A DNA stretch of 18,712 nucleotides from contig JBDIBF010000061.1 in the NCBI GenBank assembly GCA_039812765.1, positions 1 through 18,712 of the forward strand. Direction: 5' to 3'. Made by a program: the position numbers and the translations under genes. The stretch is from JADJVL01 sp039812765 (GTDB taxonomy: Bacteria; Acidobacteriota; Holophagae; Holophagales; Holophagaceae). A model generated the notes under the pieces. That model was not told the DNA's origin. It saw nothing but the letters and a program-made list of their open reading frames with translations, and did no database searches. Each line of letters starts with the position of its first letter. Position 1 is the first letter of the stretch. Of the stretch, positions 5,338 to 11,625 are shown piece after piece.

Positions 5338-5399
5338 GCCTAACCTCCCGTTCAACCCGGACCCGGCTACGCCGGGCCGGTTAACTTCATCCGTTAGGC
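5338..5399 (+). repeat. attC: attC site of cassette 9 (62 nt)
   Basis: R'' GCCTAAC (5338-5344), the CTCCC spacer also seen in the cassette 8 attC, the common GTTCAAC-to-TTCATCC core and R' GTTAGGC (5393-5399). It differs from the cassette 8 attC only in the first base of R''. Confidence 0.95.
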
Positions 5400-5404
5400 G
5401 CACC

Positions 5405-5824
5405 ATGCCAGCATTGTTCGGGCGCTACCGACTTCCGATGTTTCTCATCGCAGTCGCAGTGTGCGCTCTATGCACCGCATGGTATTTCGATTTTCGGAGC
5501 GCTTGCATCTGGGACCCCACGAGCGAGATTGGCAACCAGCGATCTGGCGATTTGTTCAGCGCCATCTCTGCTCTTTTGGGAATTCTGGCTGCAGTTCTTT
5601 TTGCCGTTACCACTTATCTGGCGTACAAGATACGCCAAGCTTCCGGCGCTAGGCTCAATGCGCTCTGTGTCTTCTTCTTCTCAATCCTGCTTTGGGAAGT
5701 GACTGGTCAAGCGTTTATATCTCGCGGATTCAATCGTCTTTTGAAATCCACCCCACCAGCGCCTAACCAATCGTTCAACCCGGACGCTGCAGCCACTTCC
5801 CGCTTCCTCCCGCATGCATCCTGA
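5405..5824 (+). CDS. Cassette 10: three-helix membrane protein reading into its attC
   Basis: A 139-residue product that I do not recognise. Hydrophobic helices lie at about 11-28 (PMFLIAVAVCALCTAWYF), 52-74 (SAISALLGILAAVLFAVTTYL) and 84-100 (LNALCVFFFSILLWEV), so it is an inner-membrane protein. The frame is not closed before the attC: from residue 119 it translates the R'' and L'' boxes (APNQSFNPDAAA) and stops at TGA 5822-5824 inside the attC loop. The last 20 residues are therefore recombination-site sequence, suggesting loss of an original stop or tolerance of an added tail. The ATG lies 11 bases after the crossover, with AGG of R' six bases upstream. Confidence 0.78.
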   Translation: MPALFGRYRLPMFLIAVAVCALCTAWYFDFRSACIWDPTSEIGNQRSGDLFSAISALLGILAAVLFAVTTYLAYKIRQASGARLNALCVFFFSILLWEVTGQAFISRGFNRLLKSTPPAPNQSFNPDAAATSRFLPHAS

Positions 5825-5884
5825 TTTCTCGTCTCCTCCCATCGTCCGGTTGGCTGCACCGCCGGTTAACTTCATCCGTTAGGC
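5761..5884 (+). repeat. attC: attC site of cassette 10 (124 nt)
   Basis: R'' GCCTAAC (5761-5767), L'' GTTCAAC, a left stem with TGCAGCCA pairing with TGGCTGCA on the right, a loop of about 50 bases, L' GGTTAAC, TTCATCC and R' GTTAGGC (5878-5884). The terminal boxes match the common type; the stem is unique in this array. The first half is also the 3' end of the cassette 10 reading frame. Confidence 0.92.
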
Positions 5885-5935
5885 GTCACACAACCTGCCG
5901 ACACCTCGTCTACAACGCCCAGGAGGTGACAATCG

Positions 5936-6124
5936 ATGAGCTCACGCCGCGAATCGTTTCGAGTCGTCTTCGTCCTCGCCGCCTTTGGTCTCCTGAGCCT
6001 TTGCAGCATGCTCGCTCGCCCGACCCTCGCCAGCATCCGGGCGGTGGATTTGGTGCATCTCATCGGCACAGGCATGTGCCTTGGCGGCGCCATCGTGGCA
6101 TTTGTCTGGGCACGTTCGCAGTAG
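5936..6124 (+). CDS. Cassette 11: small two-helix membrane protein
   Basis: A 62-residue product that I do not recognise. A basic N-terminus (MSSRRESFR) precedes hydrophobic helices at about 9-26 (VVFVLAAFGLLSLCSML) and 38-58 (DLVHLIGTGMCLGGAIVAFVW). AGGAGGTGA (5921-5929) is a near-perfect Shine-Dalgarno sequence six bases before the ATG, the strongest in the array. It differs from the leaderless-looking cassettes and could allow translation regardless of position. The 57-base leader and 102-base 3' tail are longer than usual. GC content is higher than in the other cassettes, which suggests older residence and amelioration. Its attC is degenerate, so it is probably fixed in place. Confidence 0.8.
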   Translation: MSSRRESFRVVFVLAAFGLLSLCSMLARPTLASIRAVDLVHLIGTGMCLGGAIVAFVWARSQ

Positions 6125-6226
6125 TCAGAGGCGCGGCGGGCCCCAGTCACGGCTTCGCGCAAACGCCGGCCGCCCTCGAGGGCCAGCACCCCAAGGGCGA
6201 CCCGCTGGCTTAGGATCGTCCCCCGG

Positions 6227-6325
6227 GCCTCTCCAGCCGTTCAACCCAGACCCAACCGTGACGATCCTATTCCACCACCACGGCACATGGCCCGCGGTTG
6301 GGCCGGTTCGTGCGGGCCGTTAAGC
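6227..6325 (+). repeat. attC: Degenerate attC closing cassette 11 (about 99 nt)
   Basis: R'' is GCCTCTC (6227-6233) instead of GCCTAAC, L'' GTTCAAC is kept, the stem CCAACCG pairs with CGGTTGG, L' is GGTTCGTG and R' GTTAAGC (6319-6325). The layout and the loop (ACC and CCACCAC words) resemble the cassette 2 attC. The altered core boxes suggest poor recombination activity. It is the last clear attC of the array. Confidence 0.8.
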
Positions 6326-6750
6326 TGGCTGCGGAGACAGGAAGGCGCCCCCGCCTCGTGCGGGGCTCCGCCTGAGGGAGGATCGCGGCGTGAGCCCCAC
6401 GGTGCCGCACCTCGGGATGTGACGATCTTGCGCAGATCGCCCGCCTACCCTGTGTTTTAGGCCGGTTCATGCCCGCGGTGGCTGATGGCGTGCGCCATTC
6501 GACGGGGATGGGTCGGCGTCGAGCCTGACCCCCCGTCCACCCTTGATTCCGCTGCGCCGGACCCATCCCCTTCATCCCGGCCACGGCCCCCACGGAGCGG
6601 CACAAGCCCAAGCGGTTCACCCTCTTCGCGATCCTGCCGAGTTCATTCAACAGGGACGGAATCAGCTTGTTTATCGCGCCTGGCGCGAACGAACGCCCAG
6701 CCATCCATCACCCCGTGGGCCAAGCCCACCCGACTGAAAGGTCAGATCCC
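6326..6750. other. Gene-poor stretch after the array
   Basis: No convincing gene is seen on either strand; the open frames here are low-complexity GC-rich shadows. It holds a small hairpin, CCCCGC (6349-6354) with GCGGGG (6360-6365), and an 11-bp inverted repeat, GGGGATGGGTC (6504-6514) with GACCCATCCCC (6560-6570). The second arm is followed directly by TTCATCC, a word common in the attCs of this array. It may contain decayed cassette sequence. Confidence 0.5.
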
Positions 6751-7329
6751 ATGATTCGACGCCACGATCGCGTCCGCGCGGCCCTGTCCCATGGACTCGT
6801 GATTGCATCCACCCTGTCAGCGTTCTCCTCCATCAGCACGCCGCTTCGCGCACAGGCACCCGCCGGCCAGAGCATCCTCGGGAGCATGTTCAAGGCCATC
6901 GAGATCGACATGATCACGCTTTCGGACTCGGGCGAGGAGGTCCGGACCCGGCTGGCCCTCAATGATCTGAAAGGCTCCAGGGACCGCCAGGAGGCCTCCC
7001 CCTACGGGAAGACGAGCGAGATCGTGGCCCGCAAAAGCCCCGTCCGGATCGAATTGAAGGGCTATGAGCCCAAAGCGTTCTTCCGTTACGGTGACCTGAC
7101 CCTCATGCAATTCGGGCACGCCCTGGTGGGAGGTGGCCGCTACGTCCCGGTCGGGCCTTACCGGAACCTGTTCAGCGGGGCAGGGAAGATCCCCTCCGGC
7201 GTCAAACTGGAGAAGGACAAGACTGGCCTCTGGGTCCTGAGCCTGTCCGAGCCGCTCAAGCCCGGGAGCTATGGCGTGTTCTTCCGCGACTTCGTGAGCG
7301 TCGTCTGGGATTTTGAAGTCGAGAAATAG
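6751..7329 (+). CDS. Secreted protein of unknown function
   Basis: A product of 192 residues that I do not recognise. An N-terminal signal peptide has basic n-region MIRRHDRVR, a hydrophobic core at about 14-30, and a likely cleavage site after LRAQA (residue 36). The mature part is a predicted soluble beta-rich protein (SPVRIELKGYEPKAFFRYG, GLWVLSLSEPLKPGSYGVFF), ending FRDFVSVVWDFEVEK. The SLSEPLKPGSYGVFF segment is of the type seen in beta-sandwich surface proteins. AAAGG (6737-6741) lies nine bases before the ATG. Codon use is chromosome-like. Its position between a degenerate attC (6227-6325) and an attC-like relic (7511-7601) makes it a candidate former cassette gene. Alternatively it is ordinary chromosome. 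Confidence 0.82.
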   Translation: MIRRHDRVRAALSHGLVIASTLSAFSSISTPLRAQAPAGQSILGSMFKAIEIDMITLSDSGEEVRTRLALNDLKGSRDRQEASPYGKTSEIVARKSPVRIELKGYEPKAFFRYGDLTLMQFGHALVGGGRYVPVGPYRNLFSGAGKIPSGVKLEKDKTGLWVLSLSEPLKPGSYGVFFRDFVSVVWDFEVEK

Positions 7330-7510
7330 CGGCATCCAAAGCTTCACTTGATGAACCACCCTGTGCGCATCGGTTAAATTTATATTATAGTCATATTTTC
7401 ATTGTTTTAAAAGGCTTTAGACCAGTCCTATTCAATTCCATGAGGTATTCCGCGGCGGGTTGTTCCCGCCCCCCGACCCTTGCGGGATCGGCCCCGACGC
7501 CCTGCGGCTC
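7330..7510. other. AT-rich spacer and GC hairpin, no gene
   Basis: Bases 7370-7436 are strikingly AT-rich (runs such as TTAAATTTATATTATAG) in an otherwise very GC-rich neighbourhood; I find no well-spaced promoter pair in it. It is followed by a hairpin GGCGGG-TTGTT-CCCGCC (about 7454-7470) without a T tract. No gene is apparent. The abrupt base composition change suggests inserted or relic DNA. Confidence 0.5.
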
Positions 7511-7601
7511 GGCCCCGCGTGCCGGCCCGAACCCCGCCCCTGCCCCCGGCTCCGCCCCGCGCCTCGGCGCCGGCGGAGCCGGTTATCTTCATCCGTCGGC
7601 C
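7511..7601 (+). repeat. Decayed attC-like relic
   Basis: The right end GCCGGTTATCTTCATCCGTC (7578-7597), continuing GGCC, matches the right end of the array's attCs (GCCGGTTAACTTCATCCGTT, then AGGCC) at all but three positions. A perfect 11-bp stem, CCGGCTCCGCC (7546-7556) with GGCGGAGCCGG (7572-7582), has a 15-base loop. Left boxes are weak: CCCGAAC (7526-7532) for L'' and GGCCCCG (7511-7517) for R''. This looks like an attC eroded toward high GC. The left limit is approximate. Confidence 0.62.
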
Positions 7602-7651
7602 GGCGCCCTCGCGCTTCCCGGCCGCCCTGCCCCCGCGATGAAGGACGACCC

Positions 7652-7993
7652 ATGGCCAAGTACCTGATCTCCTTCCCCAGCGCAGCGATGGTCGTGCCCG
7701 AGGACGCCTGGGAGGCGGTGGTACGCGACTCGCACGCCGTGATCGAGGAGGCGAAGGCCGCCGGCGTGTACGTCTTCGGCGGCGGGATCGACGAAGGCGT
7801 GCCGCCTGTGCTCGTCTCGGCCGACGGGTCGGTCGCCCCGGGCGGCTACGCGTGGGCCCCCCCGCTCAACGGAGGCTTCACCGTGCTCGAGCTGCCCTCC
7901 CGGGAGGAGGCCGTCGCGTGGGCCGCGCGCCTCGCGAAGGCCTGCCGGTGCGACCAGGAGCTGCGCGTCTTCGGGTTCGACCCGCAGTCCTGA
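7652..7993 (+). CDS. YciI-like (YCII-related) protein
   Basis: A product of 113 residues. It begins MAKYLISFPSAAMVVP and contains HAVIEEAKAAGVYVFGGGID, then GGYAWAPPLNGGFTVLELPS and REEAVAWAARLAKACR with an ELRVF end. This is the ferredoxin-like alpha-beta fold of the YCII family, in which the central glycine turn and the GGFxVLExxSxEEAxxWA segment are diagnostic. Family members are small cytoplasmic proteins whose biochemistry is mostly undefined; some are proposed to be enzymes using a His/Asp pair. AAGGA (7641-7645) precedes the ATG by six bases. It is the first gene of a probable three-gene operon with the tautomerase and the deacetylase-family enzyme. Its upstream edge abuts the attC relic, so this boundary may mark where the integron tail joins the chromosome. 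Confidence 0.85.
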   Translation: MAKYLISFPSAAMVVPEDAWEAVVRDSHAVIEEAKAAGVYVFGGGIDEGVPPVLVSADGSVAPGGYAWAPPLNGGFTVLELPSREEAVAWAARLAKACRCDQELRVFGFDPQS

Positions 7994-8050
7994 GGGGCAG
8001 ATGCGCGCTCCCCAGGCCGGGGTGGCAGGATGGGAGGATCCGGAGCCCCC

Positions 8051-8446
8051 ATGCCCCTCGTCCGCATCGACACCCTCGACTCCGCCTACGCCCCGGACCA
8101 GCGCGCCGCCATCGGCGACGGCGTGCACCGCGCCCTGGTGGAGGCCATCGGCATCCCGGTCCTGGACCGCTTCCAGGTGCTCCAGGGCCATCCGGCCCCG
8201 GGCCTGGTCTTCGACCGGGAGTACCTGGGCATCCCCCGCACGGAGGGCTTCGTGGCGGTGCAGATCACCCTCAGCGCGGGCCGGTCCCTCGAGCAGAAGC
8301 GCGCCCTCTACGCCGCCATCGCCCGCAACCTGGCCGCGTCCCCGGGGGTGCGGCCGGAGGACGTCTTCGTGAACCTCGTGGAGGTCGCCAAGGAGAACTG
8401 GTCCTTCGGGCTCGGGGTCGCGCAGTACGCGCCGCCGGAGGGCTGA
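8051..8446 (+). CDS. Tautomerase-family protein (4-OT-like)
   Basis: A product of 131 residues from ATG 8051. The start was chosen because it places Pro at position 2 (MPLVRID), which after Met removal becomes the N-terminal catalytic proline of the tautomerase superfamily. Upstream in-frame ATG 8030 would bury it. The sequence continues with RAAIGDGVHRALVEAIGIP, FVAVQITLSAGRSLEQKRALY and VRPEDVFVNLVEVAKENWSF. The last element, PEDVFVxLxEVxxEnWSFG, is the pattern of the longer tautomerase subgroup related to 4-oxalocrotonate tautomerase and MIF. Such enzymes catalyse keto-enol tautomerisation of small acids; the actual substrate cannot be read from the sequence. It lies 57 bases after the YciI-like gene and seven bases before the deacetylase gene. 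Confidence 0.88.
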   Translation: MPLVRIDTLDSAYAPDQRAAIGDGVHRALVEAIGIPVLDRFQVLQGHPAPGLVFDREYLGIPRTEGFVAVQITLSAGRSLEQKRALYAAIARNLAASPGVRPEDVFVNLVEVAKENWSFGLGVAQYAPPEG

Positions 8447-8453
8447 GCGCGCC

Positions 8454-9503
8454 ATGCGCATCTTCCTCAACCCCCGCCACGCCCGGCACGCCGGCCGCCA
8501 GGAGATGTTCCGGGGCCGGCTGGTGCCCTGCCACGAGGTGCCGGGCCGCCTCGAGCACGTGCTCGCAGAGCTCGCGCGCCGGCCCGTGGGCGAGGTGCTG
8601 GAGGCGACGGAGGTCGACGAGGCCGTGCTGGAACGGGTCCACGCCCCGCGCTACCTCGCCTTCCTGCGCACGGCCTGGGACCAGTGGACCGCCCTGGACC
8701 CGGCGAACGCGGAGCTCGACGCCCTGCCCTCCACGTGGCCGGTGCGGGGCTTCCGCCGCGACGTCGAACCGGTGAATTTTTCCGCCCGCCTCGGCCTCTA
8801 CTCCTTCGACGCCGGCACGCCGCTGACCGCCGGAACCTGGGAGGCCGCCCGGGCCGGCGCCGCCTGCGCCGTGGCCGCCGCGGACGCGGTGCTGGACCCG
8901 CAAGGCCCCCGCGCCGCCTTCGCCCTCACCCGGCCCCCGGGCCACCACGCGGGGCATGACTTCCTCGGCGGCTACTGCTTCCTCAACAACGCCGCGCTGG
9001 CCGCCCAGCGCCTGCGGGATCGCGGCGCGGGGAGGGTGGCCGTCCTCGACGTGGACTTCCACCACGGCAACGGCACGCAAAGCCTCTTCTACGACCGCGC
9101 CGACGTGCTGACGGTGTCGATCCACGGCGATCCCCGCACGGAGTACCCCTTCTTCCTCGGCCACGCCGACGAGCGGGGCGACGGCGAAGGGGAGGGCTTC
9201 AACCTCAACCTGCCCCTGCCCTCGGGCACGGGCTTCGAGGCCTGGCGCGCCGCCCTGCACGCGGGACTCGAACGCATCGCGTCCTTCGGCGCCGACGCCC
9301 TCGTGGTGGCCCTGGGCGTGGACACCTTCGAGGGCGATCCCATCTCGGGCTTCAGGCTCGCCAGCGCCGACTATCTGCAGCTCGGCCGCGACCTCGCCCA
9401 GGCCGGCCTGCCCACGGCGTTCACCCTGGAGGGCGGCTACGCCGTCGCGGCCATGGGCGTGAACGTGGTGAACGTGCTGGAGGGCTTCGAGGCGGGGGGG
9501 TGA
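8454..9503 (+). CDS. Acetylpolyamine amidohydrolase / HDAC-family deacetylase
   Basis: A product of 349 residues, the usual length for bacterial acetylpolyamine amidohydrolases. It would hydrolyse N-acetyl groups from acetylated polyamines or similar amines with a catalytic zinc. Visible active-site residues are the His pair H164-H165 (RPPGHHAG), zinc ligands D201 and H203 (DVDFHHGNGTQ) and D290 (LGVDTFEGD), and Tyr 329 (EGGYAV). These positions sit six residues after those I recall for Mycoplana ramosa AphA (H158/H159, D195, H197, D284, Y323), which supports the polyamine-type assignment over acetoin-type AcuC. The ribosome-binding site GGAGGG lies within the end of the tautomerase gene, implying translational coupling. 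The protein is cytoplasmic, with no signal peptide. Confidence 0.92.
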   Translation: MRIFLNPRHARHAGRQEMFRGRLVPCHEVPGRLEHVLAELARRPVGEVLEATEVDEAVLERVHAPRYLAFLRTAWDQWTALDPANAELDALPSTWPVRGFRRDVEPVNFSARLGLYSFDAGTPLTAGTWEAARAGAACAVAAADAVLDPQGPRAAFALTRPPGHHAGHDFLGGYCFLNNAALAAQRLRDRGAGRVAVLDVDFHHGNGTQSLFYDRADVLTVSIHGDPRTEYPFFLGHADERGDGEGEGFNLNLPLPSGTGFEAWRAALHAGLERIASFGADALVVALGVDTFEGDPISGFRLASADYLQLGRDLAQAGLPTAFTLEGGYAVAAMGVNVVNVLEGFEAGG

Positions 9504-9510
9504 CGTCCCC

Positions 9511-10197
9511 TCAGTCCGGCAGGTCCGACTTCGGCTTCCGGCTCGCCAGCTTGGCCTCGATCTGCCCGGCCTCCTTGCCCGCGCCGAGCCTCTTCAGCGC
9601 CGCCGCCTGCTCCTCGGCCTTGGCCTTCATGCCGGCGTCGGCGTAGAGCAGGCCCGCCCGCAGGCGGCAGGGCACGGCCTCCTTGGGCCGCTTGGCCTTC
9701 TCATACAAGGCGGCCCGCTCCACCTCGATGGCGGGGTCGTTCGGGCTCAGCTTCACGAAGGCCGCCAGGTCCTTGAAGGCCGGGTCCCACTGCTGCTCCC
9801 AGGCGTAGCTCAAGCCCCGCAGGCGGTAGCTGGCGAGGTAGTGCTCCGGCGGGCGCTCGAAGTCGAGGTACTTCTGGAAGCCGCCCCGGGCCTCCATCAG
9901 CTCGATCACCTTCGACGCGTCCGCCCGGCACTTCGCGAAGTCGCGCTTGTCGAAGAAGGCCCGGGCCCGGGTGGCGTAGGCCACCGCGTACTTCGGGAAC
10001 ATCTCGATGGCCTTGTTCTCGGCGGCGATGGCCGCGTCCGGATTGCCCAGCTGCAGCTCGAACTCCGCGACCTTGTGCCAGGCCTCCATGTCGTGCCTGC
10101 TGTTCTGCGCGACGTCCAGCCACGTGTCGCGCTGCTTGCGGACGTAGGCCTCGTTGGGGAGGTCCTGGGCGACGAGGGCGGGGGAGACGAGCAGCAT
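9511..10197 (-). CDS. Exported TPR-repeat protein
   Basis: A product of 228 residues. A short N-terminal hydrophobic stretch (MLLVSPALVAQD) looks like a truncated or minimal signal peptide; it lacks the usual basic residues, so export is likely but not sure. Tetratricopeptide helices follow from about residue 37: AWHKVAEFELQLGNPDAAIA with ENKAIEMFPKY, then AYATRARAFFDKRDFAKC, SYRLRGLSYAWEQQWDPAFK with FVKLSPNDPAI, ERAALYEKAKRPKEAV and a final degenerate repeat. These are protein-interaction scaffolds. GGAGG lies five bases before the ATG. It converges on the deacetylase gene with seven bases between stops. It lies 97 bases downstream of the aminotransferase on the same strand. The partner is unknown. 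Confidence 0.85.
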   Translation of the reverse strand: MLLVSPALVAQDLPNEAYVRKQRDTWLDVAQNSRHDMEAWHKVAEFELQLGNPDAAIAAENKAIEMFPKYAVAYATRARAFFDKRDFAKCRADASKVIELMEARGGFQKYLDFERPPEHYLASYRLRGLSYAWEQQWDPAFKDLAAFVKLSPNDPAIEVERAALYEKAKRPKEAVPCRLRAGLLYADAGMKAKAEEQAAALKRLGAGKEAGQIEAKLASRKPKSDLPD

Positions 10198-10294
10198 GGA
10201 GCCTCCGGTGCCCGAAGGATCGCGCCGTGGGATGGCATCCTTCCAGCCCGAATTCCAGTGGTCCAGAAGGAAATGGGTGAAGTGGCCCAGGGAT

Positions 10295-11506
10295 CTAGAC
10301 CGTCACCCTCGCCTTTGCCTGCGCGATCACCTGCTTGATCGCCGCCACCACCTGGTCCTGGTCCTCCTCCGTCAGCCCGGGCCACAGGGGCAGGCTGCAC
10401 AGCCGCTCGCCGCTCCACTCGGCATTCGGGAGGCCGTCCTTGGGCATGGCGTGGGGATGGAGCTCCGAATAGAAGTGCTGGTAGTAGCTGTGGACGTGGG
10501 CGGGCCGGTAGTGGATGCCGGTGCCGATGTTCTCCTCCTTGAGGGCCTGCACGAATTCGTCCCGGGTCAGCCCCGCCTTCTCCGGGCGGATGCGCGCCAC
10601 GAAGAGGTGGAAGCAGTGGCGGTGGTCGGCATCGCCCTCCCAGGGCAGCATGATCTCGTCCATGTCCTTCATGAGCTCCAGGTAGCGCCGGAACAGCAGT
10701 CCGCGCCGCGCGTTGAACCCGTCGAGCTGCTGGATCTGGTGCAGGCCGATGGCAGCCTGGAGGTCCATGAAATTGGCCTTGCGGGCGGGCTCGGCCACGT
10801 CGATGTGGACGCTGCCCTCCTTGCTCTGGCGCTTCCATGCGTCGCGCTCGATGCCGTGGAAGCGCAGGCGCTGGATGCGGGGCAGGAAGGCGTCGTCGAA
10901 GAAGGCGATGGCGCCGCCTTCGCCGGTGGTCATGTTCTTGTTGGGGTGGAAGCTGTAGACGCTCATCACCGAGCGCCGGTCGCTGCCGATCTTCTTCCCC
11001 TTGTAGTGCGCGCCCATGGCCTGGGCCGCGTCCTCCACCACCCAGAGGCCGTGCTTCTCCGCCACCGCGTAGATGGCGTCCATGGGACAGGGCAGGCCCG
11101 TGAGGTGCACCGGGATGATGCCCTTGGTGCGCGGCGTGAGGGCGGCCTCGAGCTTCGCGGGATCCAGGTTCAGCGTCTTCGGGTCGATGTCCACCAGCAC
11201 CGGCACGCCGCCCTGCAGGACGACGGTGCTCAGGGTGCTGACCCACGTCAGCGACGTGGTGATCACCTCGTCCCCCGGCTGCAAGCCCAGCACCTGCATG
11301 GTGATCTCCTGGGCCGTCGTCGCGCTGTTCATCGCCAGGCAGTGCGGCACGCTGTTGTAGGCGCGAAGCTCCGCCTCGAACTTCGCGCTCTTGGGTCCCG
11401 TGGTGATCCAGCCGCTCTGGATCGAGTCGATCATCTCGTCGATCTCCGCCTGGCCGATCACGGGGCGGGTGAAGGGAAGAAAGGTCTCGCGTCGCTGGTA
11501 GGCCAT
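10295..11506 (-). CDS. DegT/DnrJ/EryC1 (ArnB-like) PLP-dependent sugar aminotransferase
   Basis: A product of 403 residues from ATG 11506, which has GGGAG just upstream; an alternative ATG at 11533 adds nine residues. A fold-type I aminotransferase that forms amino sugars on nucleotide-linked keto-sugars, usually from glutamate. Visible signatures are GWITTGP near the N-terminus, PLP phosphate-binding NSATTAQE, VEDAAQAMG with the Asp that contacts the PLP ring nitrogen, and SFHPNKNMTTGEGG with Schiff-base Lys 190. C-terminally there are GIHYRPAH and SLPLWPGLTEED. SFHxxKN, EGG and the GIHYxP-H pattern point to the ArnB-like subgroup (K188 in ArnB as I recall). No other sugar-nucleotide genes are visible in the window, so the pathway (lipid A, O-antigen or glycoprotein sugars) is open. 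Confidence 0.9.
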   Translation of the reverse strand: MAYQRRETFLPFTRPVIGQAEIDEMIDSIQSGWITTGPKSAKFEAELRAYNSVPHCLAMNSATTAQEITMQVLGLQPGDEVITTSLTWVSTLSTVVLQGGVPVLVDIDPKTLNLDPAKLEAALTPRTKGIIPVHLTGLPCPMDAIYAVAEKHGLWVVEDAAQAMGAHYKGKKIGSDRRSVMSVYSFHPNKNMTTGEGGAIAFFDDAFLPRIQRLRFHGIERDAWKRQSKEGSVHIDVAEPARKANFMDLQAAIGLHQIQQLDGFNARRGLLFRRYLELMKDMDEIMLPWEGDADHRHCFHLFVARIRPEKAGLTRDEFVQALKEENIGTGIHYRPAHVHSYYQHFYSELHPHAMPKDGLPNAEWSGERLCSLPLWPGLTEEDQDQVVAAIKQVIAQAKARVTV

Positions 11507-11625
11507 GGGGCTCCCGTGCAGGCATCCGCCCAAGCCTTCAGGCTAACCGGCGCGGGAGGCGGGCCCAAACCGCCTGACGGGATGGCAAGCCTGGCGGAAG
11601 GAAGCCGCGGAAGCGCGATGGTGGA

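Larger units (their letters stand above)
407..6325. mobile_element. Chromosomal integron: intI, attI and eleven-cassette array
   Basis: The element consists of a minus-strand integron integrase, an attI crossover site with G^TTAGGC at 1515/1516, and eleven plus-strand cassettes. Ten junctions carry attC sites with R''(CCTAAC)-L''(GTTCAAC)-stem-L'(GGTTAAC)-R'(GTTAGG) order. Most attCs share long identical blocks, as is typical of sedentary chromosomal integrons rather than mobile class 1 integrons, where attCs are diverse. Own-cassette pairing of R'' with the leading TTRRRY supports the boundaries: cassette 7 starts TTAGGG and ends with R'' CCCTAAC, and cassette 8 starts TTAGGT and ends with R'' ACCTAAC. 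No transposase, qacE or sul gene is present. The right limit is soft: the last clear attC (6227-6325) is already degenerate and an attC-like relic lies further on at 7511-7601. Confidence 0.92.

Noticed and set aside
3271..5400. Repeated hairpins considered as a CRISPR array
   Set aside because: The repeats are attC sites: palindromic with R/L boxes, and the spacers are coding cassettes of several hundred bases.
5189..5404. Upstream extension of the cassette 10 frame
   Set aside because: It reads through the cassette 9 tail and attC; the cassette boundary at 5394 and ATG 5405 give the natural start.
6267..6704. Minus-strand frame of 145 codons in the post-array region
   Set aside because: No homology pattern, no ribosome-binding site, and it overlaps the degenerate attC.
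7368..7436. AT-rich patch considered as a promoter for the YciI operon
   Set aside because: TATATTAT-like words exist but no -35 box lies at acceptable distance, and the operon start is more than 200 bases away.
7454..7470. GGCGGG-TTGTT-CCCGCC hairpin considered as an intrinsic terminator
   Set aside because: The stem is only six pairs and no T-tract follows, so the support is too weak.
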